Origin: Daphnia pulex
Lineage: Eukaryota; Arthropoda; Branchiopoda; Diplostraca; Daphniidae
Reading direction: 5' to 3'
DNA: 64,000 nucleotides
Assembly: GCF_021134715.1 (NCBI RefSeq)
Contig: NC_060017.1
Span: 5,022,001-5,086,000 of the forward strand
Shown here: one piece after another, positions 25,616 to 38,800 of the stretch
Layout: the number at the start of each line of letters is the position of its first letter
Position numbering within the stretch: the first letter of the stretch is position 1
The notes under the pieces: generated by a model
Database searches by the model: none
What the model was told of the DNA's origin: nothing
Seen by the model: only the letters and a program-made list of their open reading frames with translations
Position numbers and translations under genes: made by a program

Positions 25616-28600
25616 TTAAACGAAACTAACATTCACCCTGGAGGAAGTATTGATATTGCGGCTGGGTGGCCGTGGAGGCGGCATCGGTTTCGATGGCGGG
25701 CCTTTGAACGGTTCGTTGATCTTGGGTTTTCCCGGTTTAGGCGGTAGAGGTGGAGGCGGCGCTGGGCTGGCGACGGTCAGCGGGTCGTCCAAGTCGAGTA
25801 ACTCTAGGGCAGGGGGCGTGGGAAGTGGAGGTCGACTGTTGAGAGGTTGGTGTGACGAGGGAACGTTCCTCGGCCGACTGTGTTGTTGCAGTTGTTGTTT
25901 TTGATCATCCGTCTCACGACCCTGGTAACAGCGCCAGTCCACGTCTAAATCGAGAAGCAAGTCATCCCAATTTGAATTGGAATCCGACTTGGCAATCTAC
26001 AGAGAGAGAGGATGTTAAGACAAACAGCGATGAGTACTGAGGTTTGAGAGCAAGCATATGGAGCGTAGTACATACCTGGCGGTTCGCTGCATTCTGTTTG
26101 GCCTGATCCTTCTGTTCGATGGCCGCAATGCGAGCAGCGACATTGGCTACATTTTGTTTAGCCGCAGCCACGGTAATTTTGGAATGAGACGGTTGACTGG
26201 ATTTGAGTTCCATCGTTCCACTCGGCGTCGACGATCCGAAATACATGTCAGCCTCCTCATGAGTCGGCAATAGCCCATCGGCCGAAAAACTTTTGTCCAG
26301 GATCTGCGCTGCAATAGCGGCGAAATCCGGTGAGGCGCAAGAGCCGCTCATTGCGGTTCCGTTGGAACGCGGATCAGAAACAACGTCACGGCGTGAAAAG
26401 AGTGGTTCAGATGCTCGGCCATCCAGTGGAAATTCATATGATTCCTGGAAATTGGTAAATAACATTCAGGTTCTGTTTTTTTCACCATCACAACAGTGCA
26501 GTTAATAACAAACCTGGTAGACTCTTCTTGGCCGGCATCCGATGGGTTCCGAAGCTCTTCCGTCAAGAGGCAACTCGTGTGAGTCAGAATAGTCGCCACT
26601 GGTACAGCGCCCTGGCAATTTGAGAAAGTCCGGCAGTTCATAGTTGATTTCTGTTCCTCTTTGGTCTTCAAGTCTGCATCTCTGAGCTCGTTTTAATCGT
26701 TCATAGAGCGCCTCGTTTTCCAGGCGTGTTAGTGGGTTACGCTGGGTGTTGGACTTTCTCGATCCTGTTAACACACAAGTCTTAAGTTATTGAATATTGA
26801 TAAGAACGAGAGAAAGTTGGACTGTTTACCGAGTGGGGCTCGAGGTGGAGGCATTAAATGCGCCGTCGAACTGGATTTGGGCAAATCGTGGAGCGAAAGT
26901 CGTTTATTAGCGACAGACATGTTCGGATTCTGTATCGTGCTTTCGCTTTTGGTTGGTGCCATGGGCTTTTTGCCTGAGACCGTTCTACTCCGTTCGGTCT
27001 GAAGAGAATTTCTTCGACTCAATCCTTTACGCCCCAACAGGCTTCCACTATTTTTGATTGGAAGTTCCTCCGCTTCATCAGATTGTTCACCATGGGCTTG
27101 ACCTGAACCGTCACGGTCCATTTCACCAAAATCTTCATGGACTTCGTCTCGGTTTGTAACCTACACAAATAACAAAATCATGAAATCTCTCTGTATGAAC
27201 GCTACGAGCTCTCTCATTTTCTCACCTTCAAATGGCAACCATCCAGCGATGCTAACATGGTTTTTGCTTGGACGACATCCCCAGTAGTCGATTTAGTGAT
27301 AATCGACTGTTCAATTTTGAGGCCGTATTTCAAGAGAATCGGTTTAACGACTTCGCCTAGCTGCCTCCTGGGTTGGCCACGGATCATCAGCGATTTGCCC
27401 GACTGGAGGAGTAGTAGATGGAAGACGACTCTGGGTTCTAAGCGGATCTCCATGCCACCGACCACAGAAGCGTCCCGTTCCAGCTCGATAGAAGTGGAAT
27501 GGTGGCTGTCAAACAGCTCGAAAGCATTGAAGCGTAAGCCACGACGCTCCAAAAGTTTGTTGAGAAGTTGCTGAACACTTTGGCCTGGCCGGGCAGCAAT
27601 AACTGCAGAAGACATGTCGGGAAGAAGGACTTTGACCAGCGGCACAGCACTGGCAGTGTTTTGGATGTGGAAAGCCTTGTCACTGAATTCGGATGCCACC
27701 GAATCCTTGGATGCGGCTCTCTTAATGAACAGATCTTCATCGTCCGTCGCATTCTCCTTTTCCTTGTCTGGGCCGCTACTGGTACTACCCTGTCGATTTT
27801 TCTTCTTGGACGTCTTTCTATAATCAAATTCAGCGCGATCCTGCAAACAAAATTGAAATAAGAAAAAGTCATACAACGTTGTCTTTCAAAGAAAACCATA
27901 CAAAACAGTAGGGAACAGACCTTGGATTTTGACCGATCTTTTTTGGGCCAAGGCAACAAGGATCTACGACGTCGTTCACCAGCATCGCTGCCACTCTTTT
28001 TCAGTGCCAAATTGCGCAAGCTATCGCTATCACCCTCACCGAAATCATAGTCAATATTCAAATCAGGATCATTAAGGGTCAGCTCCGCAATGGGAGGTTG
28101 CTCGTTCTGTTGCATGGCTTGAAGACATTCACGAAAGTATGGTGAACGAAGGAACCTTGGGTAACAGTCGTATTTCATCAAATTGAAGACCTGTTTCTGA
28201 GCCTGAAACCAACAAAAACATAAAAAGAACAAAAACACGGAATTGAGTAAAAAGACTTTTACGACATCAAAACAAACATTTTACCTGATCAAACAATTCC
28301 AGGCTAGGTTGGCATAGATTATCTTCAGCCTTTTGTCTCGCTTGGGAGTCGACATTAACAGGCTCAGAGGCGGCTGGGCCAAGGTGGCGTTCGAATATCT
28401 TTTGGGCTTCGTAAGCGGCCGTCGTGGTATCCTCGGTGGGGAAGAGCCGATGAAACCGTTCGCAAGCGGCCCAAAAATAAATGTTTTCGTGGCTAAACTC
28501 CTTCTTTAGAAATCCCTGTGTGCACATGTGTGTTCAGGTCAAAAACGTCACAATGAGCGATCGTTTCAAATCACGAACAAAAAAATCTGAAAAGAAAATA

Positions 28601-31600
28601 AATAAAAGGTACTCACAGCGAAGGCTCGCAGACCCAGGGGGTCCTCGAGGAGCTTCTCAAATCCCTGCATCCAAACGTGTTGTTGTTGAGGTTGTGAAGT
28701 TTGAGGAGGAGGAGGAGGCTGCGGCTGCTGCTGCTGGTCGGGCTGAATGGGTTTCTCGAGCGTCCCAGCCAGAATGGTGCTGTTGGTTGCCGAGGCGACG
28801 ATAGTGGCCGCTATGGTCGATCCGGGTCTTTCATCTTGGCCGCACCGTTGATCCGACGCCGGCGGCAATACCTTGGGAAGATCGAAAACTCGGGCTATTC
28901 TCATGATCGACTCACACTCACGAGAGCAAACAATCGCACTGCGGGTGGCGTTGACGGTGATGAAACGAGACGACGGCCAAAAGATAGAGCGTGCCGTATC
29001 GAAATTCATTGGAAAAAACTTTGAAAATCTCCGAAGGAATGGGGTAACTTCACGCCCAGCGGCGACCGCATCCGCCTTTGAGCAGCGGTCGGCCACCAAA
29101 AATGGGAAATGACTTTTCCTCCGCTCAGAGCAAACCAAAGAAATCAGAGCGCCATCTATTTCGCACTAGAAAACCATTGGGGTCGGTTGAGTAACGCCCC
29201 AGCATCCCTTTCGCTTGCTCCAGTCGAGCCTTAACGATACTCTTCCTGATTAGACACACTTAAACAATTTTGCTTCGGATTCCTATTAAACTCTCTCAAC
29301 TGTGGCTGGCGTCTCTCTCCCTCCACCCATTCGACTTTTTTTTTGTCGGGACTCTCTAATCAATCAAAAAGTTTTCTCTTTTGTAAAGAAATTCCATATT
29401 TTACCTCGTTCTCCTCATCTTCTTCTTCTTCTTCTTCTTCCTCTTCCTCACTGCCATCGTCTCTATATTCCAGTCTTTTGGCTAGTAGTTTCTGTCGCGG
29501 CGGGGATCCTGATGAAGACTGGCCTGCTAAACTGTGCCAGCCCACGACAGGATCAAAAGGAGTACTATTCTCCCAATCGATCTTGTCTAAACCGTTGTCA
29601 GATCCCAGCTGTTGAGCATGGTGATGGTGGTGATGATGCTGTGGCGGATCGCCCGGCATACGGGCCTGCTGTTGGCAGCTTTTACTTAAATCGTCCAGGC
29701 TGCGAGCACGACTGCGTTCTGACGGCGTTCGAGCAGGTCTGCCAGGGCGCAGCAAGAATACACGAAGCCAAAAAATGAAACAAAATGAAATAAAAAAGAA
29801 AAAAAAAACATGAAATAAAACAGTTCGAAGGCCGTGAACCCGGTCGAGACCTCTTTGACTTGATTACTAGCAATTTCAACTAATCAACGGCGTTGCCAAG
29901 TGCGATGGAGTTATTACCTGTTGGCGGGGTGCGGTAGGCCGCCAGGTCGGCCTTTGAAAACTTGAGGGCTCAACTTTTCCTCCAGCGTCATAGTTGCGCG
30001 AACGCTGAGCGATGGATTAACATGTTGGTGCGTCCCCGTATTGCGGTTAAGCAACAGCATGGCCGGCTGCGGTTGTTGTTGCTGCTGCTGCTGTTGTTGG
30101 TTCAGGTAACGCTGCATCGAACTTCGTAACCGAGCGGCGTGTTCCAGCTCGCCTGGACTTTTGATGGCCATCATAGGGTCCGGCATGGCACGAACCGTCA
30201 GCCGGTCTAAATTGCCATTGAGCGGAAGTGAAATGGGCTGGTGATGCAACATGAGCTGATCTTGCTGATGCCGCAGTTGTAGCTGCACGTCACGGTCGCT
30301 GTTCTTGCCATCATCGCGATCACGAAAGATTCCAGAGTCGCTATTACTGCTGCTGCTGCTGCTATTGCTGCTTAAATTATGTTGTTGCTGTTGTTGGTGC
30401 TGCTGCTGTTGCTGCTGCTGCAGCAGAGGATTGGCCCAGCCCATTAATCCGATGGCGTTATTTCCGTGGCATCCAGAGGAAGCGCACAAGGAGAGTACAG
30501 CCTAGTGGTGGTAATAATCAACCCAAGTTCGAGAAGGTTATCATATAGTGGCCATATAAAGAGGTGGAGTAGTAGTAGTAGTAGTATAAGAAGGGTTTAA
30601 TTGGCACGATCAAATGTTAATTCTCTCAGGTGTGAGAAAGTGAGAATCGGGAAGCGAAAAAAACAAAATGCGCCATATTTGTGTATCTATCCAACCTGTA
30701 GTATCGGTTCAGCCGTGGGAGGGAACTCCAGACATCGTCCATCACCTCCGGCGGCTGGGGTACACTGGAAGCGGAACGCGTGGGCTCGGGCCGCGTGCCC
30801 TTCGTGGGCCACCAAGCGGGAATCCACCATGAAAACATGGCACGACGTGAAGCCTACACCAAAAAGGCGGAAGATAAAAAAGAGAAAAGTCATTAGGGAA
30901 CGTTGTTTCTTTCGTTCTTTCTTTCTTACGGCAAATCTAATGGGTAAACCGAAAGAAAAGAAAACGATGGCGATCATTACGGTATTGCCGATTTCAGCAG
31001 ACTGTCTATTGCTGAGGCACGCCGCCAAAGAGACACTTCATTGTGTATCGGTAACCTTTTTCGGTACATATCGTGAGGGGTTTTCATCACCCAAAAAAAG
31101 AAAAAAAGAAAACACTTGTTACCTGCGGCCGAATTCTTGCGATGGGTGTTGAGCATTTTGTCTTCGTGATCCGACCCGCTGATGGACTGATCGTCGTCGT
31201 CGTCCGAGTCGTGGGAGGCAGATGTAACGAGACCAAAGAAACGGGCGTCGTCGGCGTAAGCCCCACAGAAAACGACACGTCGTGCAGGAAAACGAGCCAA
31301 ATTAGCCCCGGCCGGGCTGGTCAAGGTGATCTTTCCTGAACTACTACTACTACTATTATTATTATTTCGTGAAGTCGACGAAGAATTGGAGGCTCCGCCC
31401 GCGGCAGCAGCAGCAGCAGCACCGACCACTCCACCAGCACCTGGTCGGGGTCCCCACACACGGAGCAGCACCAACGTGTGAACCTTCTTCTCTACCCTTA
31501 AACGACGCACGCAGCTCCTGCACGACAATCAACACGACATTAGGTTGGAGAAACGAATGGGTCAAGTGTCACCGACGCCATCTCACCTGATTGCCGCCAG

Positions 31601-32850
31601 TCGGGCCGCTGCACTGTTATTGCTGTTGGAATGGCTGCCAGAGGCACTCAGACCCCCTCCGCTCACGCCGCTACTGGGTGACGACTGACTGCTAGAGTCT
31701 TCCGGCATTTCAATCGTTCCCAAGTAGCCCACCACTGAACGGTACATGAGTTGACCGGTGACGTTGGCGGCCGCAACTCCATTATTCTGCTGATTTTTAG
31801 AGAAAATAGTTATTTTAGTATTAAATTTAAAAACAACGATAGACAGAAACGCAAACGGGAAAACTAAAAAAAGAATTTGAATTAAAAAAATATGCTAAAC
31901 CAATCCGAGACGGTTACGGTGCAGTCGTAAATCGTTTCGCCGTAACGCGTCCGGCAGGGATTCCGACACTTGTACGTTACACAAGACAAAGTCAACACAT
32001 GATGGATTGGTTAGCTTGGCCGAAACGAGGAATGATTGAAAGCGATTTCGGAATTTCTTTTTCTTTCTTTTTCCATTATCTTACTTTGTTCATTCTGGCG
32101 TGGAGGTTAGGTGACGACATGAGGTTGCCAATATGTTCTTGGCTGCTATTGCTCGAGTTCCGTCGACGTCGGCTCTTGGTCCCGGAAGAATGACTCGGCA
32201 TTGGAGGAACGGGCATTCCCATTCGACTATGCAAATCTCTTGCGACTCTTTCAGAACGGCTGGGAGGAGTTGCTCCCTTTCGTTTTAATCTTGAGAATTA
32301 TGAAATAAATGTCCCCAAATCAGTATCCTTTTATGGCACTCACCATGAGATAAAACTTGATAAGAATATCAGTCCAAAGGTGTTTGTGTTCTTACCGATT
32401 TGCATGATGTCTGGTTCTGGGCGGCCTGATTTTGGATGACACTCTGATCTTTGTGTCTGATTCCTCATCTGAAGAAGAGTATCCTTTGGCTGTGGCCGGA
32501 ATGCCAGATTCTGCCAGATGGAGTCTGAGCATTCCCATGCAGGAACCAACCAGCCTGACCACTTCATCGTGGGGTGCTCTGCTGACATCACAACCGTTGA
32601 CAGCCAACAAACAGTCCCCTGCGTGCAGACCAGCTTTGTCTGCTGAACTATTGGGCACAACACAACTCAGGATGCAGGGAGCCTGGCCTGATATCGTGAA
32701 CCCAAAGCCTTGCTGCCCTCTCACGAGCTTGGCCACTTTGTAGGCAGGTGAGGACTGCAGATGTGAAGTAACAGGGGGTGAGAAAGGCCTGGCACGAGCC
32801 TTTTTCTGCCGTCTTGATGCATGCATTGTGATGAACTGTGTGCGAAACAA
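25616..32850 (-). CDS. loco: loco / RGS12-type regulator of G-protein signalling
   Basis: GTPase-activating protein for Gi/o and guanine-nucleotide dissociation inhibitor. Minus exons: 32850-32396, 32289-32085, 31789-31587, 31517-31123, 30853-30696, 30501-29918, 29738-29405, an RGS exon ending 28617, 28515-28285, 28202-27921, 27840-27226, 27160-26830, 26764-26514, 26444-26076, 25996-25616. Domains in order: PDZ (GFGFTISGQAPCILS..AGLHAGDCLLAVNG); PTB (YLGTIEMPED..HVFMVDSRLV..AFRFQC..LEFPPTAEPILQ) interrupted by low-complexity sequence; long Gln/Ser/His/Glu-rich linker; RGS (FLKKEFSHENIYFWAACERF..VNVDSQARQKAE..DCYPRFLRS); SLLPWPKKDRSKSK; two Raf-like Ras-binding domains; GoLoco (LEDQRGTEINYELPDFLK); Pro-rich end. 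About 1700 aa. The 5' limit of the RGS exon for the long isoform is unclear; its preceding exon ends in phase 0. Start could be 32850 or 32826. Donor GTCTGT at 27920 is weak. Confidence 0.92.
28617..29138 (-). other. loco: Alternative first exon of loco giving an RGS-RBD-GoLoco short isoform
   Basis: The exon carrying the start of the RGS domain is open without a stop up to an ATG at 29138, far beyond any needed splice acceptor. A short isoform starting here would be about 993 aa and lack PDZ and PTB. Such short forms are known for vertebrate RGS12 and for Drosophila loco. Just upstream, near 29146-29160, is AGCGCCATCTAT, a promoter/insulator-like motif. The long isoform could instead splice in at one of several phase-0 AG sites inside this exon. 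Which of them is used cannot be read from sequence alone. Confidence 0.5.
29418..30445 (-). repeat. Homopolymer-coding trinucleotide tracts in loco
   Basis: Coding microsatellites: an (E)n run from GAA/GAG repeats at about 29418-29455, (H)n at about 29620-29640, and (Q)n runs at about 30075-30100 and 30380-30425 with an adjacent (S)n run at about 30345-30375. They fall in linkers between PTB and RGS. Such tracts change length readily, so population polymorphism is likely. Confidence 0.8.
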
Positions 32851-35800
32851 AACATTCGGGTCACTTCATTCCGTCACAACACACATTGTCCACCAAAGCC
32901 TCGATGTTTTCCACCACACAATCAACAAGTTGGCGGTTCACCAAGCACCAAACTGAAAAGAATCGGTTTCACTAAGCGGGATCGACGTTCATGGTTGTTC
33001 GGTCATTTGTTGTCTAATGGGGGAGAGAGAAGACGCATAGAGAATTCTTCTTCTTCTTTTTCTTTCAGTAACGGTCTAACGGTGGTTGTGGGGTTTGGGT
33101 AGCCCGGGGCTTTTTAAAATTTCACTTTAAATGAGACATCTAGCGGTGGATGTTGATGTTTCTCTATTTCCTCAAAAGATGGCCATTGACAATAAATTTG
33201 GATTTTATGCTCTGTCATCTAGCGGTCGTATTTTCAGTCTAGAAATTTCAAAACAAAAAAGGCGAAAATCGCTGAAAATGAAAATAAATGACGGAAGTGA
33301 CAATTGTCAAATAAATAATAATAGAAACGATGATGCTGGCGCAATTAAAATGGTAACATCCTGAGTTGATCAATAGCTTTTGTATTGAATAACCGACAAA
33401 AGTTTAGACGGAACTGAATGTGGGACTGGTTTTGATGGCTGACTGACTTGAACAATTGGTCGATCGCATTCATACAGCACCCTCGATCGGTTGTAAAACT
33501 TGGCGATCCACAAAGACCCTGGTAAAGAGTTGCATAACGATTTCCATGGTGTTTGACAGAGGGACAACAAGTATGGCCGGGTCCCGGGTGAAGTAGGCGT
33601 TGTTCGACCGCCAACTCCCGCCAACAGTCCCGCCAGACCGTGAAAATCCACTAAACAACACAGAGACACACACAGCACACTCGGGGTGTGCACACACGGA
33701 AACTTTCATCATCGCTCGCCAAGCGAATCAACTTCCCCATGTGCATTGCGGCTGCTGTCGCCTATATGGTCGGGGCATTGTAAATTTCACCGAAATAGAT
33801 GTACCGGTACCGTTGTTTGCCCGCCATTTAACAGGTCCGTCAGAATTTTTCAACACTGTCACAAATATTTGTGTTTGTCGTTATCGCGTGATGGTGTCGT
33901 CTATAATATAACAGAGCAACAGCACGAGCTCAGCGCAGAGCCGTGTTGTTCACATAACTCACCCACGTCTATTTTATGGCCATTTCACGACAAGTTTTTT
34001 TAGGAATAGGAAAATGAACTGGTTTTATTGGAGGATCCTCCACACTAGACTATACAGCAAGGGCTGAAGCCAATAACTTTTGTGCGAGTTTATATCTTCA
34101 ACCCGAGCAATTCGTTTGACGCGAGGACATCGCACTCAGCTGACCGTGAATCCGGATGTCTTGGGGGGGATGATATTAAGAGAAATAAAATAAAGGCGGG
34201 GGTAATATAAATGAAATTGCTGCTCAAGGCCACTTAACTGCTGTGGCAATAAATAGCGTGAAAAATCTAAGCGTGAATTTCTTTGAGTAATTTTTCTTCT
34301 TTTCGTGACTAGCTCATTATTATTCAACGTCTCTGCGCGCTGCGCGATCAGCTTGCTGAATTGAACCCAGCACAGCACGCTGTGTGGCACATCCTTCACG
34401 CGTGTGACCGGCACTCGGTTGGATATTTATTCTTCGCATTCACTTTCCCCATCCACTTTGCCGTGCCCTTGGTTGAATAGGACGCCTTAGAAAAAAACAA
34501 ACAAATAAAATTGAACAAAAAAGAAACGAGAAAATATTTAGTATTCATGAAACCCATTTTGAAATCATTATTCCGAATGCATATTGTCTTTTTTTGTGTT
34601 TTCTTTCTGAAAAATAAAATACACATGTCCATTCTGGTAAATTTCAGCATAGTTCTCTAACTCTATGACCGACCATCTTCCCATCATTCGTCATCAGAGA
34701 GTCACGCTCGGCTAAGCAAGTATTATTCGTGATAGTACACACTTCCATTCCAAATTGGTATGTGACTGTGTAGAACACAGCTGTGATTATGTGTCACGGC
34801 CATATATCGTTGGCATTCTACACGAATCTAATTAATTGCATTTGCTGCTGCAACGTCCATAAGCCTATACACACATTCTCTGTTGTCGATTTCGTAACCG
34901 AATAAGGGCTCACATAAACAAAACAGCTATGCAGCTACCTGATCGGGACCGGGGCAAACTAGTTTTTTGTTGCCTTTCATTCCTTAAGGTTAAGACGCGT
35001 ACATTTCGTTTTGCTTAGCTGCATTGTAAACAATAACCAAAGCAAAACAAAAGCTCCCCCCTTCAAAATAGGAGAAGAGATTTTTATACACAGTCAAATA
35101 TAAAAAGGAAATATCCTTGGCGGTGTTAAATAGCGCCTGCTGCTCTTATGTATAGAAAAACGTATAAAAAAGAAAGGAGAGAAATCCAATAGCTGAAGGA
35201 AAAAAAACCGTTATTGAGAAGGCTAGCTAGCTATATTGATATTCAAAAGCGGTATTTAAACCAGTTTAATGTAACGTTATTTTTCATTGGGATCAATTTA
35301 ATTTGCCGGCCTTTTCTTTTAATCGTGGATATAATACTTACTCTACCGGGTGTATAGGCTGGCTACTACTACCGTTTTGGTTGTAACATTCCCGCGAATT
35401 TCTCACGGGTGATTTAGTGTAGTATAAAAAGTTACCCGTTTAGAACCGCCGTGATGGTGACCAGGTGACCAAAGAAAAAACCTGAGAAGGGCGAGCTTGT
35501 TATTGTGTTATTAATAAAAATTCTCCTTGTGTAACGGGATAACTATCAGGTGAAACAAAGGCAGTTACCGCGGAGCAATGGATTGGAACGATTTTGGTTC
35601 GCCAGTCGACGACGATATCGTGATCGCTGACTCGAAACGTTACAACAGAACCTCAACGGCTATTGTTTCCGCGTATTATTGATAAGGGCCGCTCGGTTTC
35701 CCGTCGTGAAGAAACGATGGCGATCATTGGGTACGGTTTCAAACAAGAAAAAACGGATAATCAACAGCGAATAAATGACGCAAGGCGATTGCCATCTTGT

Positions 35801-38800
35801 AAAATTCTCGCCAAAATTCCTGCACACAAGGTCTGACAAAAATGTGTTTGTTCAATTATTCCAACACCTATAACCGCGAGAGATAACTGATTGCTGTGTG
35901 TACACTGTTCATATTTCACCTCTCTCGCGAACCAGACGGAAATAGATTCATTCTGGCTATCATCGCAAGAAGTTTTCCATCTTTTTGGCTTCTCTCTTAT
36001 TTATTTTCATTCGGCTCTTTTTTCTTATTTGCTCCTCCCCGGTTGAAATTTTATACGGCAAGTCACTAGTTTCCGTTGGGAAGCAAAAATGGTAAAGAAA
36101 AGAAAAAAGAAATAATAAGGAGCTTCCTCATTTACACGCCAACAGTCCCTCTCCCAACCGGTTGACGTTAAATCTTTTTTACAAAATTCTTCTTCTTCTT
36201 TTGCCGCGGTTACACAGCAGACACAGACACGCTCTAGCGTATATATATCGGATGGCGTTCATTCTGGAGCGCGCGTGCCGAAGCCGACCGCCTGTCTGTG
36301 TGCCCGAACCTCTATACTCCCGGGCTATAAATAAGCTTAAATAGGGCAGAGACTCCGTCCATTGATGAGGTCACGAGACGAGTCCGAGATCAGTTTTTTC
36401 TCTCTCTCCTGTTTCTTGAATAACTAAAAAGCCTTCATCTTAAATATTCATTTTGTAATCGCATTAGCTATACAACAACGTGCAGATCCACTAAAAGGGA
36501 GCATATCATCTTTTATTGATGAGCTATATGAGCTCTCATCCCAGCGTATCTAAAATATTACTCCAACCCATTTCTTATATTAGAATTGGGATATAATGAG
36601 ATTCCGAACGATTCGATTTTTTATTGGGCTATTTATTTATTAAATAATAATAAAAATGGTCCCCCCTGGATATACATAACGAAGCAATAACATGTGTAAA
36701 CCGGAATGAGGAATTTGTCAGTTATTAAGAGAAACAATGCGGGCAAACAGCACGATTGGCATAATTTCGATGCTGGTTTTCCGTGCCGTTATGGAAAAAG
36801 GAATTTCTCGAGTGTGCTGTGTGGCGGTCCCGAATTGAAAATGGCGGATGGAAAAAGTCAGTGATTATGACGTCGTTGCGTAAAAGTACGTGTGCCGATA
36901 TAAGAAAAGGGTTCTTATACGCTGACTTCCGCCAAATGGTACATTATTATGAACGCCAAGAAAACCGCTTGCACATTCTCTTTTTCTTCTTGTTTCTACT
37001 AACCCGAAGCGAAAGGGCCTTTCTTTTCTTTTAAATAAAATCTAAAAGGAAACTATTGTTCTCTCCATGTACGCGAGTTGCCTTGAAACGAAACGAACAT
37101 GGACAAAACAATATTCTTATACACAATTGGACAATGTGATGGCGTGCTGCTCACATCTGCCGTGAAGGCTATTCAAATATGTTTGTTCCACTGCTCTCCT
37201 TCTTTTCTTATTTTAATACTCTACTTTTTTATTATTAAAAAAATGTATGTTTTTTTCATTATTCGAGCCCATCACCGATGAACCGGATATGGGGAAACCC
37301 ACACAGTTTGAATTGATTTAGAAAAAATGACAATGAATGACATATCCGGTGTACCGCAGTCGACGTCATTTATTGGGTTGCTGCGCGCGGTGGGCGCATA
37401 CTATATTTACATTACCAAAAGGAATTTCACATTATTTTTTTTCCGCTTTCCTTATTCCTTCCCCGCCGCCAGTTGGACTGCGAAACAATTCTATTTTAGC
37501 AGGCCGTGACAACCCCCCCAAAATAAAAGAACAATTACGACCCAGTTCCGTTTTCTATTCGAGCGTGTGTTTGCTATAGTCGAGTCGCTTTCGGAAATTC
37601 CGACAAAGGAAGGACACAGCAGACAACATTTAAGTCTGTGCGCGTTTCCCAAACTAATTTGTTTTCCCCGGGATTTTTGTTTTTTTCCGATCTGCCGATC
37701 ATCCGGAAAGTCCATAAAACAAAAGAAGAAGAAATAGTGAGCCTTATCTTTCGCGGTTGATTGAATTACCCGGTCTGCTAACGGTTGGTGGAGAAGAAAG
37801 AAGTTGTGGAATGATTAACGACAAAATTCTGTTATTCTCGTTTCAAACGGGGACCGCCCTCAGCAGCAATGAATCGATATCTACGAAATGACTGGCGCAA
37901 GTATTCGATCATTAAGCCCTCTGTGTGCCCGTACGCCAAGCTATGTTGTCACTTTTAAACAATTCGTCCTTGGCTAAACGACGAAAAAGAACGAAATACA
38001 ATTGCCGAAACTATTTTCTTCCATTCAGAACGTGCACCGATTGAGAGAAGGAATTTTTTATTTTTTTAAATTTCCGTTAAAAATAATGTGTCGGTTTGTG
38101 TGTGCCGGGACGGGAAACAATAAAAATCCAAGGAAAACAATCGATACAGGTTGTAAATTGCGGTTACCGTGGGAACCGCCATTTCCTTTTTCTTTTTTTT
38201 CGTTTCCCTTTTTTCGTCTTTTTCACAAGGATTTCCCTCAAGCCTTTGGGGGGTTGGAAGATGTTGTGTCACGAGGTGAAAAGAAAATGAGCCTGGTTTT
38301 TTAAAATAAAAGCAATGATGAATTTTCGGTGTTTTTCTCGACGACTGGGAGATTGACGCAAGCGATGGTGCTGCCACGTTGAAACAAATGAAGAGCACAG
38401 AGCGGCGCGCTGCTGCTCTCCCTCTCTCTTTTCGTTCGTTGCCTAGCCCCAGTGCCATTTTCCCAGTGAGAAGACGAGTTGACGATACAGACGGCCGAAC
38501 CTAAAGGGCGTTCCCGGTTCAGTGCTGCTGCGTTCCCATCGTCTGTGGATCAGTTTCGGCCCCCGTTCACTTGACGTCCACTCGGCCCGATCCCCTTACA
38601 CACTGCGGTCGACAAATTGCAATTAAAGCGTCGCCTTGAGGTGAAAAACAACAATCTAACCACCACACACAACCGTTTCTCTATACTCTCTTGCTCTTGC
38701 TCCACTACCAAAAACGCCATTGGTTTTTCTCTCCCCCCATTCTGTTTGTGTGTGTGTATCTGTGCAACTGTGACTAGTGAATTTTCGTCTGGTTGGTGCC

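Noticed and set aside
36323-36332. TATAAATA as a promoter of a separate gene
   Set aside because: No initiator at about 30 bp and no ORF or exon chain downstream that I could follow.
36777-37034. 83-aa plus-strand ORF
   Set aside because: Phe/Leu-rich end from T-runs, no family similarity and no splice context.
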